A stretch of DNA of 64,000 bases from Pseudomonas putida (GTDB taxonomy: Bacteria; Pseudomonadota; Gammaproteobacteria; Pseudomonadales; Pseudomonadaceae): the NCBI RefSeq assembly GCF_002906855.1, contig NZ_MINI01000028.1, positions 1,488,001 to 1,552,000 of the forward strand, read 5' to 3'. The translations under genes and the position numbers were made by a program. This document shows, piece after piece, positions 31,824 through 40,966 of this stretch (the first letter of the stretch is position 1; each line of letters starts with the position of its first letter). The notes below the pieces were generated by a model. It was not told where the DNA came from and made no database searches. It saw nothing but the letters and a program-made list of their open reading frames with translations.

Positions 31824-32582
31824 TCAGCGCTTGCCGAGAATCTTCCCGAGCAATTCGGGCCGAGGTGCGCCTTGCTGGCTCTGCAGATTGCCTTGCTCAT
31901 CCTGATAGAAGATCGCCGGGGTTGCCTGTAGCCCCATCTCATCCATCAACGCCATGTTCGCCGCCAGCTTCTGCTGCACGGCATCTGGCACCTTGTCCAG
32001 CGGCTTCAAGGCACTCGCCTTGCCCGCTTTTTCATGCTCATGCAGCGCCTTGGCCGGGTCCTTGGCGGCCAGCAGGGCTGCCGACTTGCCCGGGCTGTCC
32101 TCGCGGATGATGCCGACCATGATATGGCGCAACTGCACCTTGCCCGACTCTACCCAGGGCCGCGCCTGCTCCCAGAACATGTTGCAGTACGGGCAGTTGG
32201 GGTCGCTGAACAGGTATACCTTGCGCGGCGCACTGTCCTTGCCGTCGGCGATCCAGGCGGTTTTCTCCATCTTCGCCCAGATTGCCTTGCTCATCGGCGC
32301 ATACACCAGCTTCTGCAGCGGCTCGGCGCTGAGGTCCTTGCCCTGTTCGTCGAACAGGCTGCCGACCAGCACGTGCTTGCCGTCTGGCGTCAGGTACAGC
32401 GCCAGGGCACTGTTCTGGTACTCGGCGGCATAGCCGGTCAGGCCGTTGGGCGCATCGAAGCTGCCCTTGATCTCGGCGCCTTTGGCTTGCAGTTGCTGGA
32501 TCGCCTTGGGCAGGTCTTCGGCCTGCACCAGCGGGGCGGCCAGCAGGGCCAGGGACAGGGGCAGCAGGGCAGTCAATCGCAT
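31824..32582 (-). CDS. dsbG: Periplasmic thiol:disulfide isomerase DsbG
   Basis: 252-residue secreted protein: signal peptide MRLTALLPLSLALLAAPLVQA, a DsbC/DsbG-type dimerisation domain (about 22-95), and a thioredoxin fold with the active site Cys130-Pro-Tyr-Cys133. DsbG reduces sulfenylated single cysteines and isomerises disulfides. Start at the ATG 32582 gives a clean signal peptide; the frame upstream lacks one. It is the last gene of a dsbD2-dsbE2-dsbG operon, with one base between dsbE2 and dsbG. DsbD2 presumably keeps it reduced. Confidence 0.93.
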   Translation of the reverse strand: MRLTALLPLSLALLAAPLVQAEDLPKAIQQLQAKGAEIKGSFDAPNGLTGYAAEYQNSALALYLTPDGKHVLVGSLFDEQGKDLSAEPLQKLVYAPMSKAIWAKMEKTAWIADGKDSAPRKVYLFSDPNCPYCNMFWEQARPWVESGKVQLRHIMVGIIREDSPGKSAALLAAKDPAKALHEHEKAGKASALKPLDKVPDAVQQKLAANMALMDEMGLQATPAIFYQDEQGNLQSQQGAPRPELLGKILGKR

Positions 32583-32583
32583 G

Positions 32584-33420
32584 TCAGTTTCCTTGTGCGG
32601 CAGGGGCGGGCAGCTTGGCCCGCTCGAAAGGTTCCAGGGCATGACGCAGGCTGGCCCGCGACAGCTCGCCGAGGTGGCTGCCGATCAGGCGGCCGTCGGC
32701 GTCGTAGAACAAGGTGGTGGGCAGGGCCATCGAGCCGACCCGCTGGGCCAGCGCGCCGGTGCCGTCGAACAGCACATGGGTCAGGCTCAGCCCGGTGGTA
32801 GCGAGGAAGGTCGTGACGTTTTCCGGTGTTTCGCCCTGATTGACGAAGATGAAGGTCACGTGGGGGTATTCCCCCTGGGCCTGTTGCAGCACCGGCATTT
32901 CCCGGCGGCAGGGCGGGCACCAGGTGGCCCAGATATTGATCACCAGCGGCTTGCCACGGTAGCTGTGCAGGGCCACCGACTGGCCAGTGGCATTGCGCAG
33001 GCTCAATTCGGGCAGTGCGGTGCCCTTGCTGTACAGGTGGCTGCCCAGGCTGGTCAGGCCCCAGAACAGCGCACCGCTGAACAGTGCCCAGCCCAGCGGG
33101 CGCCGCAGGCCAGGCTGGCGCCAGCCCTGCCAGAGGGTGGCGAGGACGATGCCGACCAGGCCCGACCAGAGCAGGAAGCCGCCGTCACGGATGTCGATGA
33201 CTTGCACCAGGTCGTCGCGGTACATCGGCCAGTAGGCCAGCACGAACCCCAGGCGGGCGCACAGCAATCCGACCAGAAACAGGTTGAACAGCGCAGATTC
33301 CGGGCTTTCGCCGCCCCGCCGCGCGACCCACCAGCCGACCAGGCAGGCCACGCCGAGGGCGGCGAGCATCAGCAGGTGGTTGAGGGCCATTGTCAGCGGC
33401 CCGAGGGTTACCGTCAGCAT
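32584..33420 (-). CDS. TlpA/DsbE-like thioredoxin with Lgt-like membrane domain
   Basis: 278-residue membrane protein. Residues about 10-125 form three or four membrane segments that resemble prolipoprotein diacylglyceryl transferase (ARLGFVLAYWPMYRD, then DGGFLLWSGLVG), but the SFHGG catalytic segment of true Lgt is not present. Residues about 134-278 are a periplasmic TlpA/ResA-like thioredoxin domain with Cys168-Pro-Pro-Cys171. It overlaps the dsbD2 stop (ATGA) and precedes dsbG by one base. The same three-gene order is known in P. aeruginosa. It probably relays electrons from DsbD2 to periplasmic substrates; the function of the membrane half is unknown. Confidence 0.85.
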   Translation of the reverse strand: MLTVTLGPLTMALNHLLMLAALGVACLVGWWVARRGGESPESALFNLFLVGLLCARLGFVLAYWPMYRDDLVQVIDIRDGGFLLWSGLVGIVLATLWQGWRQPGLRRPLGWALFSGALFWGLTSLGSHLYSKGTALPELSLRNATGQSVALHSYRGKPLVINIWATWCPPCRREMPVLQQAQGEYPHVTFIFVNQGETPENVTTFLATTGLSLTHVLFDGTGALAQRVGSMALPTTLFYDADGRLIGSHLGELSRASLRHALEPFERAKLPAPAAQGN

Positions 33421-35132
33421 CAGCCTTGGCTCCGGGTCTGGGTCCAGTGTTGCAGGAACGCGGCGGCATCCACCTCACCAGTGATGCGCCGTGCGCGGCG
33501 CTCTTCGCCTTCCGGGCCGAGCCAGATGATGCTCGGCGGGCCGGGTACCTGGTAGCGCTGCAGCAGGGCGCGACTGGCGGCGGAGTCGGCGGTCACGTCC
33601 AGGCGCAGCAGGTGCACGCCGGCCAGGCTGGTTTGCACGTCGGGGCGGGTGAACACCTGCTTTTCCATGACCTTGCACGACACGCACCAGTCGGCGTAGT
33701 AGTCGACCATCACCCACTGGCCGCGTGCCTTGGCGGCATCCAGTTCGCGTTGCAGGGCTTCGGGGCTGCTGACCGTGACGAAGTGCTCGTCGGCCTTCTG
33801 CACGGTAGCGACTGCGGTGCCACCGGCGAACGGTCGCAACGGTTGCCACAGATCGTCGCCCCCCGCAGCAGCGCCGACCAGCAGCAGGCCACCCCACAAG
33901 GCGCCCAGCAGCGGGACGGCACGTAGCGCCGGCAAGCGCTGCAACGCCGGCCACATGGCCCAGCCCAGGGCGATCAGCCAGGCACCGCTCAGTGCCAGCA
34001 ACACGGGGGCGGCGAGCAGGCTGCGCACGGTGTACAGGGCCATGGCCAGGAACACGAAGCCGAACACGCCCTTGACTCGGTTCATCCATGCGCCCGGGCG
34101 CGGCAGGTAGCGATTTCCGAGGGTCACCAGCAACAGCAGCGGCACGCCCATGCCCATGCCGAGGCTGAACAGCACCAGCGCACCTTGCAGCACATCGCCG
34201 CTTTGCGCGATGAACAGCAGCGCACCGGCCAGTGGCGCGGTCATGCAGGGGCCGAGCAGCAGGCCGGAAAGGGCGCCCAGTAGCGCTGCGCCGTACAGGT
34301 TGCCACCACGGGTGCCTTGGCCTGCGCGGTCGAGGCGATCGCGCAGGGCGGCCGGCAGTTGCAGTTCGAAAGCACCGAACATCGGCAGGGCGAGGACGAT
34401 GAACAAGCCGGCCAGGCTGCCCAGCAGCCAGGGTTGCTGCAGCCATGCCTGCAGGCTGGCCCCCAGCAGTGCCGCGACCACACCCAGGGCCGCATACACC
34501 AGCGCCATGCTCAGCACATACACCCCTGCCAGCAGCCAGCCACGCCGGGCACTGGCGCCGTTGCCCAGGACCAGCCCAGCGAGGATCGGCAGCATCGGCA
34601 GCGAGCAAGGGGTGAAGGCCAGCAGCAGGCCGAGGCCGAAGAACGCCAGCAGGCTCCAGGCCAGGCTGGCGCTTTGCAGGCCGCTGGCCAGTGCCTGGTC
34701 GCTGGCTTGTTCGGCGGCCGGGGTCGCGCTGCCGCCCAGGTCAATGGCGGTGGTCTGCGGCGGGTAGCACAGGCCGGCATCGGCACAGCCCTGCCAGCCC
34801 AGGCGCAACTGGCCCTGGGCATTGGCTGGTATCAGCAGTTCGAGCTGGTCGCGGTAGACCGCGCTGTCACCAAAGAACTCGTCATGGTGATTAAGGGCGG
34901 GGGGGAGTTGCGGCTGCTGCTCAGCAGTCAAGCCGTCGAATTTCAAGCGCTTCTGGTACAGGTAGTAACCCTGCTTGATCTGGAAATACAGGCGCATCTG
35001 GCCATCGGCCTGGCGGTCGTGAGTGAGCACGAACGCCTGGTTGACCGGCAGGAAGTCGGGTTTGGCGTCGAACGGGTTGGCCTGCAACGGGCCAGCCAGG
35101 AGAAACGTCAGGAAGAGCAAAAGGATGCGCAT
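33420..35132 (-). CDS. dsbD: Thiol:disulfide interchange protein DsbD (second paralogue type)
   Basis: 570-residue inner-membrane electron carrier from cytoplasmic thioredoxin to the periplasm. It has a signal peptide (MRILLLFLTFLLAGPLQA), a periplasmic alpha domain with Cys in CADAGLCYPP, an eight-span core with catalytic Cys in FTPCSLPMLPI and GPCMTAPLAG, and a C-terminal thioredoxin domain with Cys483-Val-Ser-Cys486. The start at ATG 35132 is preceded by AAGGCGAAG; an upstream in-frame start at 35165 would spoil the signal peptide. First gene of the dsbD2-dsbE2-dsbG operon. Confidence 0.93.
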   Translation of the reverse strand: MRILLLFLTFLLAGPLQANPFDAKPDFLPVNQAFVLTHDRQADGQMRLYFQIKQGYYLYQKRLKFDGLTAEQQPQLPPALNHHDEFFGDSAVYRDQLELLIPANAQGQLRLGWQGCADAGLCYPPQTTAIDLGGSATPAAEQASDQALASGLQSASLAWSLLAFFGLGLLLAFTPCSLPMLPILAGLVLGNGASARRGWLLAGVYVLSMALVYAALGVVAALLGASLQAWLQQPWLLGSLAGLFIVLALPMFGAFELQLPAALRDRLDRAGQGTRGGNLYGAALLGALSGLLLGPCMTAPLAGALLFIAQSGDVLQGALVLFSLGMGMGVPLLLLVTLGNRYLPRPGAWMNRVKGVFGFVFLAMALYTVRSLLAAPVLLALSGAWLIALGWAMWPALQRLPALRAVPLLGALWGGLLLVGAAAGGDDLWQPLRPFAGGTAVATVQKADEHFVTVSSPEALQRELDAAKARGQWVMVDYYADWCVSCKVMEKQVFTRPDVQTSLAGVHLLRLDVTADSAASRALLQRYQVPGPPSIIWLGPEGEERRARRITGEVDAAAFLQHWTQTRSQG

Positions 35133-35180
35133 GTCTTCGCCTTGGCAATACGGAATGGTGGCCATGCTGGCTGCGATTGA

Positions 35181-35197
35181 TTAACCCAAGGTTAACC
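35181..35197. promoter_or_regulatory. Direct repeat TTAACC-N5-TTAACC upstream of dsbD2
   Basis: TTAACC at 35181-35186 and again at 35192-35197, an 11-base period typical of OmpR-family response regulators. It is 49-65 bases before the dsbD2 start. A related repeat precedes the response regulator gene at 41779. The rest of the 35133-35416 interval has no promoter that could be assigned with confidence. Confidence 0.45.
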
Positions 35198-35416
35198 GTT
35201 CCTGCCGACGCTGTTGCGACGGTGCCGCATGTCGCTCCTCGACACGCCGCGACATATTGTCGGCTTGACTTTGCTTATGCCCATATTCTTGTTGTAAAGT
35301 TGACGCACAAGTCAGTTTTTTCCTGGCCCGCGTGACAAGGTTCTCACCCTTCCGAGTCCCCCGCACAAGAATCAAAAAAAGCATGGGCAGAAACTCTTCT
35401 GCCCAGAGGATCAAGC

Positions 35417-38248
35417 ATGTCCAACCGTGATATTTCCCGGCGCGCCTTCTTGCAAGGCGGCCTGATCGCTGGTGTCGGCGTGACCATGGCGCCACTCGGC
35501 AGCCAGGCGTTCGCCGCCCTGATGGAGGAGCGCGTCACCACCTCGCCGCAAAAGTGGATGAACCATGACGGCAAGGCGCGTTTCCGTAACGACGCGCTGT
35601 CCAAGGTCTGTGGCAACAAGGTCTTCGCCCGCGACATCCGCGCCAAGGACATGCCCGGCTGGCCGACCCAGCAAGGCCATGCGCTGCTGCTCAAGGCAAC
35701 CAAGGTCGACCGCATCTATGCCGGCCATGACCTCAGCCTGCTCGGCGCTGACCTGCAGCCAGACCGTGTCGTCACCGCCGCCGACCTGGCCAAGGATGGC
35801 ATCGCCTGGCCCGAGGCCCATTCGCCCGACCCGCTGCTGCCGCCCGGCCAGGTGCCGATGTTCATCGGCCACCCGGTGGCGATCCTGATCTGGCACGACT
35901 TCGAGCGCTTCCGGCAGGCCAAGCGCAAGCTGCAGTTCAATGACAAGGCGATCCAGTACGGCGCCCAGGCTCCGCTGTACCAGCGTGACCCCTATGGCAG
36001 CTTCCGCTTCGTGCGTGTGGGCGGCGCCACGCCGTTCGACGACGATGAATTCTCCAGCCTGAAGAATTCCATGCTGTTCCCGACCATCCTCAATCGCAAA
36101 CCGGTGTGGTCCAAGCAACCCAACCAGCATGGCGACCTGACCGAGCAGGGCCTGTTCTACGCCAAGCGCATGGGCGAGCAACTGGACAACCCGCCCGAGG
36201 ACTGGCTGGTGTTCGACGAGCGCTACAAGACGCCGTCGATCGAGCCTGCCGCGCTGGAGCCAGACAACGGCAACGGCTGGTACGACCCGGCGACCGGCAC
36301 GCTGCACTTCGTGGTCGCGACCCAGTGCCCGTTCGAAGTGGCGCAGGAATGCGTGCACATGATCAAACCGTCGCGCTTCGCCCTGAACACGCTCAACATG
36401 CACCCTGGCTACACCGTGGGCTACGGCTCAAAAGACAACAACATCTTCGTCTTCTACGCCGCCGTGGCCGCACTGTATGGCGCCGGTGTGCCGATCCGCC
36501 TGGCCAACGACCGCTACGAGCAGTTCCAGAGCGGCATCAAGCGCCATGCCTTCGACATCCGCTATCAGCTGGCCGTGGACAAGAAGGACAACCGCTTCAA
36601 GATCTTCCGCGCCGACATGAGCTGCGACGGCGGCGGGCGCATCAACTACAGCCCGTCGGTGGCTGCGGTGGGCGCCACTGCGGCGCAGTCGATCTACTAC
36701 ATGCCGCAGAACGACCTGTCGGTGACTGCCTACTACTCGCGCGGCGTCGAGGCAGGCTCCATGCGCGGTTACGGCACCCTGCAGAGCATGGCCGCCACCG
36801 AGATGATGGTGGATGAAATCGCCGGTCGCCTGGGCGTCGATGCCATCGACCTGCGCCGTGCCAACGCACTGAAGTCGGGCATGAAGAACACCCAGGGAGC
36901 GGTCCCGGCCGGTGCCCTGCGTTTGTACGAGATCCTCGACAAGGCCGCCGTGCACGACTGGTGGCGCAACCGCGATGCCCGCAAGCAGCAGATGGACGCC
37001 AAGGATCCGGACCACTGGTACGGCGTCGGCTTCGCCATCTGCCAGAAGGATTTCGGTACCGGCTCCGAGGCGCCGATGGCCAGCGTCGAGTTCACCGCTG
37101 ATGGGCGCATCAGCCTGCGCCACATCGGCACCGAACTGGGCACTGGCATGTCCACCTCCCAGGCGCTGGTGGTCAGCGACTTCCTCGGCCGCTCGGCCGA
37201 CGAGGTGAAGACGGCAGTCACCGAATGGCCGGAGTTGCAGCTGACCACCAGCGGCAACCCTTATCTGATCAGCCAGCCCGAGCAGGACAGCGCGCTGCGC
37301 AACCCGCGCTGGGTCGGCAAGCTGGCTTCGCCATCGTCGGCGACCAACTCGGCGTTCTACTTCAGCCACGCCACCCGTGAAGCGGCCCGCGTGCTGTTCA
37401 ACCATGGCCTGTGGCCGGCGGCGATGGCCATCTGGAGCCAGGGCCCGTACGGCGGCCAAGCCAACCCGCTGGTGGTGCGTCGCGAGAACGCGGTGTGGGT
37501 CAACGGCGAGCTTACAGGCAATGGCCTGTCGCCGATCCCGTTCGCCCAGTTGGCACAGAAGGCCCATGAGATGGGGCTGGTCACTGGCGTCAGCGTGCAC
37601 GGTTTCAACCGCTGGAGCTGGGCCGAGGCCGACTTCGTCATCGACGGCGTGCGCGAGCGCTTCCCGCTCGATGCCGTGGCGGTGAAGTACGGCGACGGCG
37701 CGGTCAATGCCAAGAAGGCGCAGATGAGCAGCCATGGCTACCACCTGCTCGACCGGCAGAACGCCGCCTACCCGGATACTCAGCTGAACAATGCCATGGT
37801 CACTTACTACAGCCCGGTGGCGACCATCGTCGAGGTCAAGGTCAACAAGGGCACCCACGAGGTTGAGGTGCTCAACCACCACAGCTGGGTCGAGTGTGGC
37901 CGTGTACTGGTGCCGGAACTGGTCAAGGGCCAGCTCGAAGGCGGTATCGCCATGGGTATCGGCCATGCACTGACCGAAGAAATGCCGTTGTACGAGGGCG
38001 GGCCCGGGGAGGGCGACTGGAACTTCAACCGCTACCGCCTGCCGCACGCACGGGATGTGGCGGTGTGGAAACAGACCAGCGAAATCCTCCCGCCGCTGTC
38101 ACCGACCGACCCGTCCAAGGGCATCGCCGAAGTGGTGATGATCCCGGTCGTCGGTGCCATCGGCAACGCCGTGGCGCATGCCATTGGCAAGCGCGTGCGC
38201 GATCTTCCCATCACCCCAGCCCGTATCAAGGAGGCCCTCAATGGCTAA
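35417..38248 (+). CDS. Periplasmic molybdenum hydroxylase large subunit (aldehyde oxidoreductase/IorB type)
   Basis: 943-residue molybdopterin-binding catalytic subunit of the xanthine oxidase family. The N-terminus has a twin-arginine signal (SRRAFLQGG, Arg8-Arg9), so the folded enzyme is exported. GTELGTGMSTSQAL is a cofactor-binding segment, and KGIAEVVMIPVVGAIGNAVA near the C-terminus carries the probable catalytic Glu905 (equivalent to the GxGE motif). Substrates in this branch are aldehydes and N-heterocycles; it cannot be chosen from sequence. It overlaps the 2Fe-2S subunit gene by eight bases and forms a five-gene operon with a tri-heme cytochrome and two maturation genes. The ATG at 35417 follows AGAGGATCAAGC. 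Confidence 0.9.
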   Translation: MSNRDISRRAFLQGGLIAGVGVTMAPLGSQAFAALMEERVTTSPQKWMNHDGKARFRNDALSKVCGNKVFARDIRAKDMPGWPTQQGHALLLKATKVDRIYAGHDLSLLGADLQPDRVVTAADLAKDGIAWPEAHSPDPLLPPGQVPMFIGHPVAILIWHDFERFRQAKRKLQFNDKAIQYGAQAPLYQRDPYGSFRFVRVGGATPFDDDEFSSLKNSMLFPTILNRKPVWSKQPNQHGDLTEQGLFYAKRMGEQLDNPPEDWLVFDERYKTPSIEPAALEPDNGNGWYDPATGTLHFVVATQCPFEVAQECVHMIKPSRFALNTLNMHPGYTVGYGSKDNNIFVFYAAVAALYGAGVPIRLANDRYEQFQSGIKRHAFDIRYQLAVDKKDNRFKIFRADMSCDGGGRINYSPSVAAVGATAAQSIYYMPQNDLSVTAYYSRGVEAGSMRGYGTLQSMAATEMMVDEIAGRLGVDAIDLRRANALKSGMKNTQGAVPAGALRLYEILDKAAVHDWWRNRDARKQQMDAKDPDHWYGVGFAICQKDFGTGSEAPMASVEFTADGRISLRHIGTELGTGMSTSQALVVSDFLGRSADEVKTAVTEWPELQLTTSGNPYLISQPEQDSALRNPRWVGKLASPSSATNSAFYFSHATREAARVLFNHGLWPAAMAIWSQGPYGGQANPLVVRRENAVWVNGELTGNGLSPIPFAQLAQKAHEMGLVTGVSVHGFNRWSWAEADFVIDGVRERFPLDAVAVKYGDGAVNAKKAQMSSHGYHLLDRQNAAYPDTQLNNAMVTYYSPVATIVEVKVNKGTHEVEVLNHHSWVECGRVLVPELVKGQLEGGIAMGIGHALTEEMPLYEGGPGEGDWNFNRYRLPHARDVAVWKQTSEILPPLSPTDPSKGIAEVVMIPVVGAIGNAVAHAIGKRVRDLPITPARIKEALNG

Positions 38249-38777
38249 CCGTCCACTGCAACTGACCCTCAACGGTCAACCGGTCGGCCCGGTCGAGGTC
38301 CCTGATGACCTGGCGATGATCGACTACCTGCACGAACACCAGAACCTTACAGGTTCGCGCCTGGGCTGCGGCCAGGGCATCTGCCATGCCTGCGTGGTGA
38401 TCGTCGACAACCCCGACGGCACCAGTGAGGAAGTGCGCACCTGCATCACCGGCGCGCATTACTTCGAGGGCAAGAAGGTCCGCACCATCGAAGGCCATGC
38501 CAAGCAGGACGAGGCCGGTGACCTGACGCTGAACCCGATCCAGCAGAAGTTCGTCGACCTGTTCGCCTTCCAGTGCAGCTATTGCGCGCCGGGCTTCGTC
38601 AACGCCGCCACGGTGCTGGTGGAAACCGCCCAGCGCCAGCCGCTGAAGAAGAGCGAAGTGGAAGACCGTATTGAAGCCAGCCTCGGCCACCACATCTGCC
38701 GCTGCACCGGGTACGTGCGTTACTACGACGCTACCCGCACGGTGCTCAATGACCTTGGCCTGGTCAAGGAGGGTTGA
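38241..38777 (+). CDS. Molybdenum hydroxylase small subunit, [2Fe-2S] protein (IorA type)
   Basis: 178-residue electron-transfer subunit. Plant-type ferredoxin domain with Cys43, Cys48, Cys51 and Cys68, then an all-helical domain with Cys112, Cys115, Cys153 and Cys155 (QCSYCAPG and HHICRCTGY) for the second cluster. It has no signal peptide and is presumably exported with the Tat-targeted large subunit. Start ATG 38241 has AAGGAGG upstream within the end of the large-subunit gene; the longer frame from 38154 is internal to that gene. Confidence 0.93.
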   Translation: MANRPLQLTLNGQPVGPVEVPDDLAMIDYLHEHQNLTGSRLGCGQGICHACVVIVDNPDGTSEEVRTCITGAHYFEGKKVRTIEGHAKQDEAGDLTLNPIQQKFVDLFAFQCSYCAPGFVNAATVLVETAQRQPLKKSEVEDRIEASLGHHICRCTGYVRYYDATRTVLNDLGLVKEG

Positions 38778-38779
38778 GC

Positions 38780-39991
38780 ATGGGCATCGTTCGTAGCACG
38801 CTCGCGCTGGCCCTGGGCCTTGCCGTCGCTTCACTGGCCCAGGCGGCCGATGTGGCGCAGGTCAAGCGCGGTGAATACCTGGCCCGTGCCGCCGACTGCA
38901 TGGCCTGCCATACGGCCGAAGGCGGTGCCCCGTTCGCCGGTGGCCTGCCGATCCATTCGCCGTTCGGCACCATCTATGGCAGCAACATCACCCCGGACAA
39001 GCAGTACGGTATCGGCAACTATACGGCCGACGAATTCTTCGCCGCAGTCACCGAGGGCAAGCGCAAGGATGGCGCCAACCTCTACCCGGCGATGCCGTAC
39101 ACCTCGTACCACCTGATCAAGCGCGAGGATTCCGATGCGATCCTCGCCTACCTGATGACCGTACCGCCGATCAATCGCCCGGCGCCGCAGACGGCGTTGA
39201 GCTTCCCGTTCAACGTGCGCCTGGGGCTGACCGGCTGGAACATGCTCTATGGCAAGAGCGTGCAACTGCAGCCGACCGAGGGCAAAAGCCCGGCCTGGCA
39301 GCGCGGGCAGTACATGGTCGAGGTCATGGGCCACTGCGGCGAGTGCCACACGCCGCGCAACCCTATCGGTGCGCTGCAGCAGGACCAGCGCCTGAGCGGT
39401 GGCTTGCTCGGTGGCTACCTGGCGCCGAGCCTGCTGGCCCAGGACCTGGCCGACCGCGGCTGGACCCAGCCGGACCTGACTACCTTCCTCAAGCACGGTA
39501 TCAGTGCCCAGGGCAGCATGTTCAACGAAATGTTCCCGGTGGTGCACCACAGCACCCAGCATCTGCAAGACGCCGACCTGGCGGCCATGGCCACCTACCT
39601 GCTCGGCGACCAGCCGCCGCCGGCCAAGCAGATCAAGGCCGTTGCCCTGGAGCAGATGAGTGACAGCGCCAAGCGCGGCCATCAGCAGTACCTCAATGTC
39701 TGCGCCGGCTGCCATGGTGTCGACGGCAAGGGCAAGCCACACATTGCGGTGGCCATGGACGGCAACACGGTGCTGCGCCAGAGCGACTCGCGCAACCTGG
39801 TCAAGGCCATCCGCGACGGCATCCGTGAGCAGCAGTTCACCGGCTTCGAGCGCATGCAGCCGATGCCGGGCTTTGCCGACAAGCTTGACGATCAGCAAGT
39901 GACGGACATGGTCAACTACCTGCGCCAGGCCTGGGGTGGATTGCCCGGTGACCTGACCGTACAGCAGCTCGCCGAGCTGAAGGCGGAGTAA
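38780..39991 (+). CDS. Tri-haem cytochrome c subunit of the molybdenum hydroxylase
   Basis: 403-residue secreted cytochrome c with a signal peptide (MGIVRSTLALALGLAVASLAQA) and three CxxCH motifs: CMACH at 40-44, CGECH at 186-190 and CAGCH at 308-312. This is the alcohol/aldehyde dehydrogenase cytochrome subunit architecture, which links the periplasmic enzyme to the quinone pool or to terminal oxidases. ATG 38780 lies two bases after the small-subunit stop; TTG 38774 is in frame but less likely. Confidence 0.92.
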   Translation: MGIVRSTLALALGLAVASLAQAADVAQVKRGEYLARAADCMACHTAEGGAPFAGGLPIHSPFGTIYGSNITPDKQYGIGNYTADEFFAAVTEGKRKDGANLYPAMPYTSYHLIKREDSDAILAYLMTVPPINRPAPQTALSFPFNVRLGLTGWNMLYGKSVQLQPTEGKSPAWQRGQYMVEVMGHCGECHTPRNPIGALQQDQRLSGGLLGGYLAPSLLAQDLADRGWTQPDLTTFLKHGISAQGSMFNEMFPVVHHSTQHLQDADLAAMATYLLGDQPPPAKQIKAVALEQMSDSAKRGHQQYLNVCAGCHGVDGKGKPHIAVAMDGNTVLRQSDSRNLVKAIRDGIREQQFTGFERMQPMPGFADKLDDQQVTDMVNYLRQAWGGLPGDLTVQQLAELKAE

Positions 39992-39994
39992 ACC

Positions 39995-40966
39995 GTGCAG
40001 CATCTCGATCTCCAGGTGATCAGCCAGGCGCTGCAGTGGTCGTGCAATGGCCAGCGGGTGTGGTTGTGCACGGTGCTCGCTACGTACGGCTCGGCGCCGC
40101 GTGCGCCGGGCTCGCTGCTGGCGGTCAACGCCAGCGGCCAGTGGCTGGGTTCGCTGTCGGGCGGTTGCGTCGAGGATGATTTCCTCGAACGTGTGGGGCG
40201 GGGTGAGTTTCCCGAGCCGATTGCCATCGTGCGCTATGGCGATGGTAGCGACCCGCGTTCGAGCATTCGCCTGCCCTGTGGCGGCGTGCTCGAGGTGCTG
40301 GTGGAGAACCTGCCGGCTGACTGTGACGTGCAGGCCCACCTGCGTGAGCTGGAAGGTGCACTGCGCGGGCAGCGCCGGTTGCTGCGCGAGGTGAGCCTGC
40401 CGCAAGGTGATCGCCAGCTCAGCGACGACCACCGCCAGGGCCCGCGCGTGGAGCGTGAAAGCGGCCGCGTGCGTTTGCGTGTCGGTGCCGCCCAGCGCCT
40501 GCTGCTGGCTGGGTATTCCAGCGTCGCGCATTTCTGTGCCGAGTTCGGTAAAGGCATGGGCTTTGAAGTCATCCTCTGTGACCCGCGTGATGAGGTGCTT
40601 GAAGGCGTGGTGCTGGACGGCGTCGAGGTGCGCCGTGAGCTGCCGTCGGAGTTCATCGCCAATGGCGGTTGCCATGCCGACACGGCGGTGGTTGCATTGA
40701 CCCATGATCCGAAAATCGATGACCTGGCCATGCTTGAAGCGGTGCGGACCGAAGCGTTCTACATTGGCGTGATGGGCTCGAAGGCCACCTCCGACAAGCG
40801 TCGCGAACGTTTGCAGCGCATCGGCGGCCTGGGCGACGATGAACTGGCGCGGATTCACGCGCCAATCGGCCTCAACCTGGGCAGCAAGACTCCGGCCGAG
40901 ATTGCCCTGGCGGTGCTCGCCGATATCCTGCGCCTGCGCAACGGCATCGGGCGGGCGGCGCTGTGA
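39995..40966 (+). CDS. XdhC-family molybdenum cofactor maturation protein (PaoD-like)
   Basis: 323-residue cytoplasmic protein. The N-terminal XdhC domain contains YGSAPRAPGSLLAV and LSGGCVEDDFLERV; the C-terminal Rossmann domain contains HADTAVVALTHDPKIDDLAML, YIGVMGSKATSDKRRERL and LNLGSKTPAEIALAVLADI. XdhC-type chaperones bind and sulfurate Mo cofactor before insertion. The GTG at 39995 follows AAGGCGGAG within the preceding stop region, and it overlaps the next gene by four bases (GTGA). Its partner is likely the large subunit at 35417-38248. Confidence 0.93.
   Translation: MQHLDLQVISQALQWSCNGQRVWLCTVLATYGSAPRAPGSLLAVNASGQWLGSLSGGCVEDDFLERVGRGEFPEPIAIVRYGDGSDPRSSIRLPCGGVLEVLVENLPADCDVQAHLRELEGALRGQRRLLREVSLPQGDRQLSDDHRQGPRVERESGRVRLRVGAAQRLLLAGYSSVAHFCAEFGKGMGFEVILCDPRDEVLEGVVLDGVEVRRELPSEFIANGGCHADTAVVALTHDPKIDDLAMLEAVRTEAFYIGVMGSKATSDKRRERLQRIGGLGDDELARIHAPIGLNLGSKTPAEIALAVLADILRLRNGIGRAAL

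Noticed and set aside
35261..35345. Sigma-70 promoter upstream of the molybdenum hydroxylase gene (TTGACT near 35270)
   Set aside because: No acceptable -10 could be paired at 16-18 bases, so it is not listed as a feature.
36428..38047. 539-codon minus-strand open frame inside the molybdenum hydroxylase gene
   Set aside because: Antisense shadow of a gene with clear motifs; no domain in the translated sequence.
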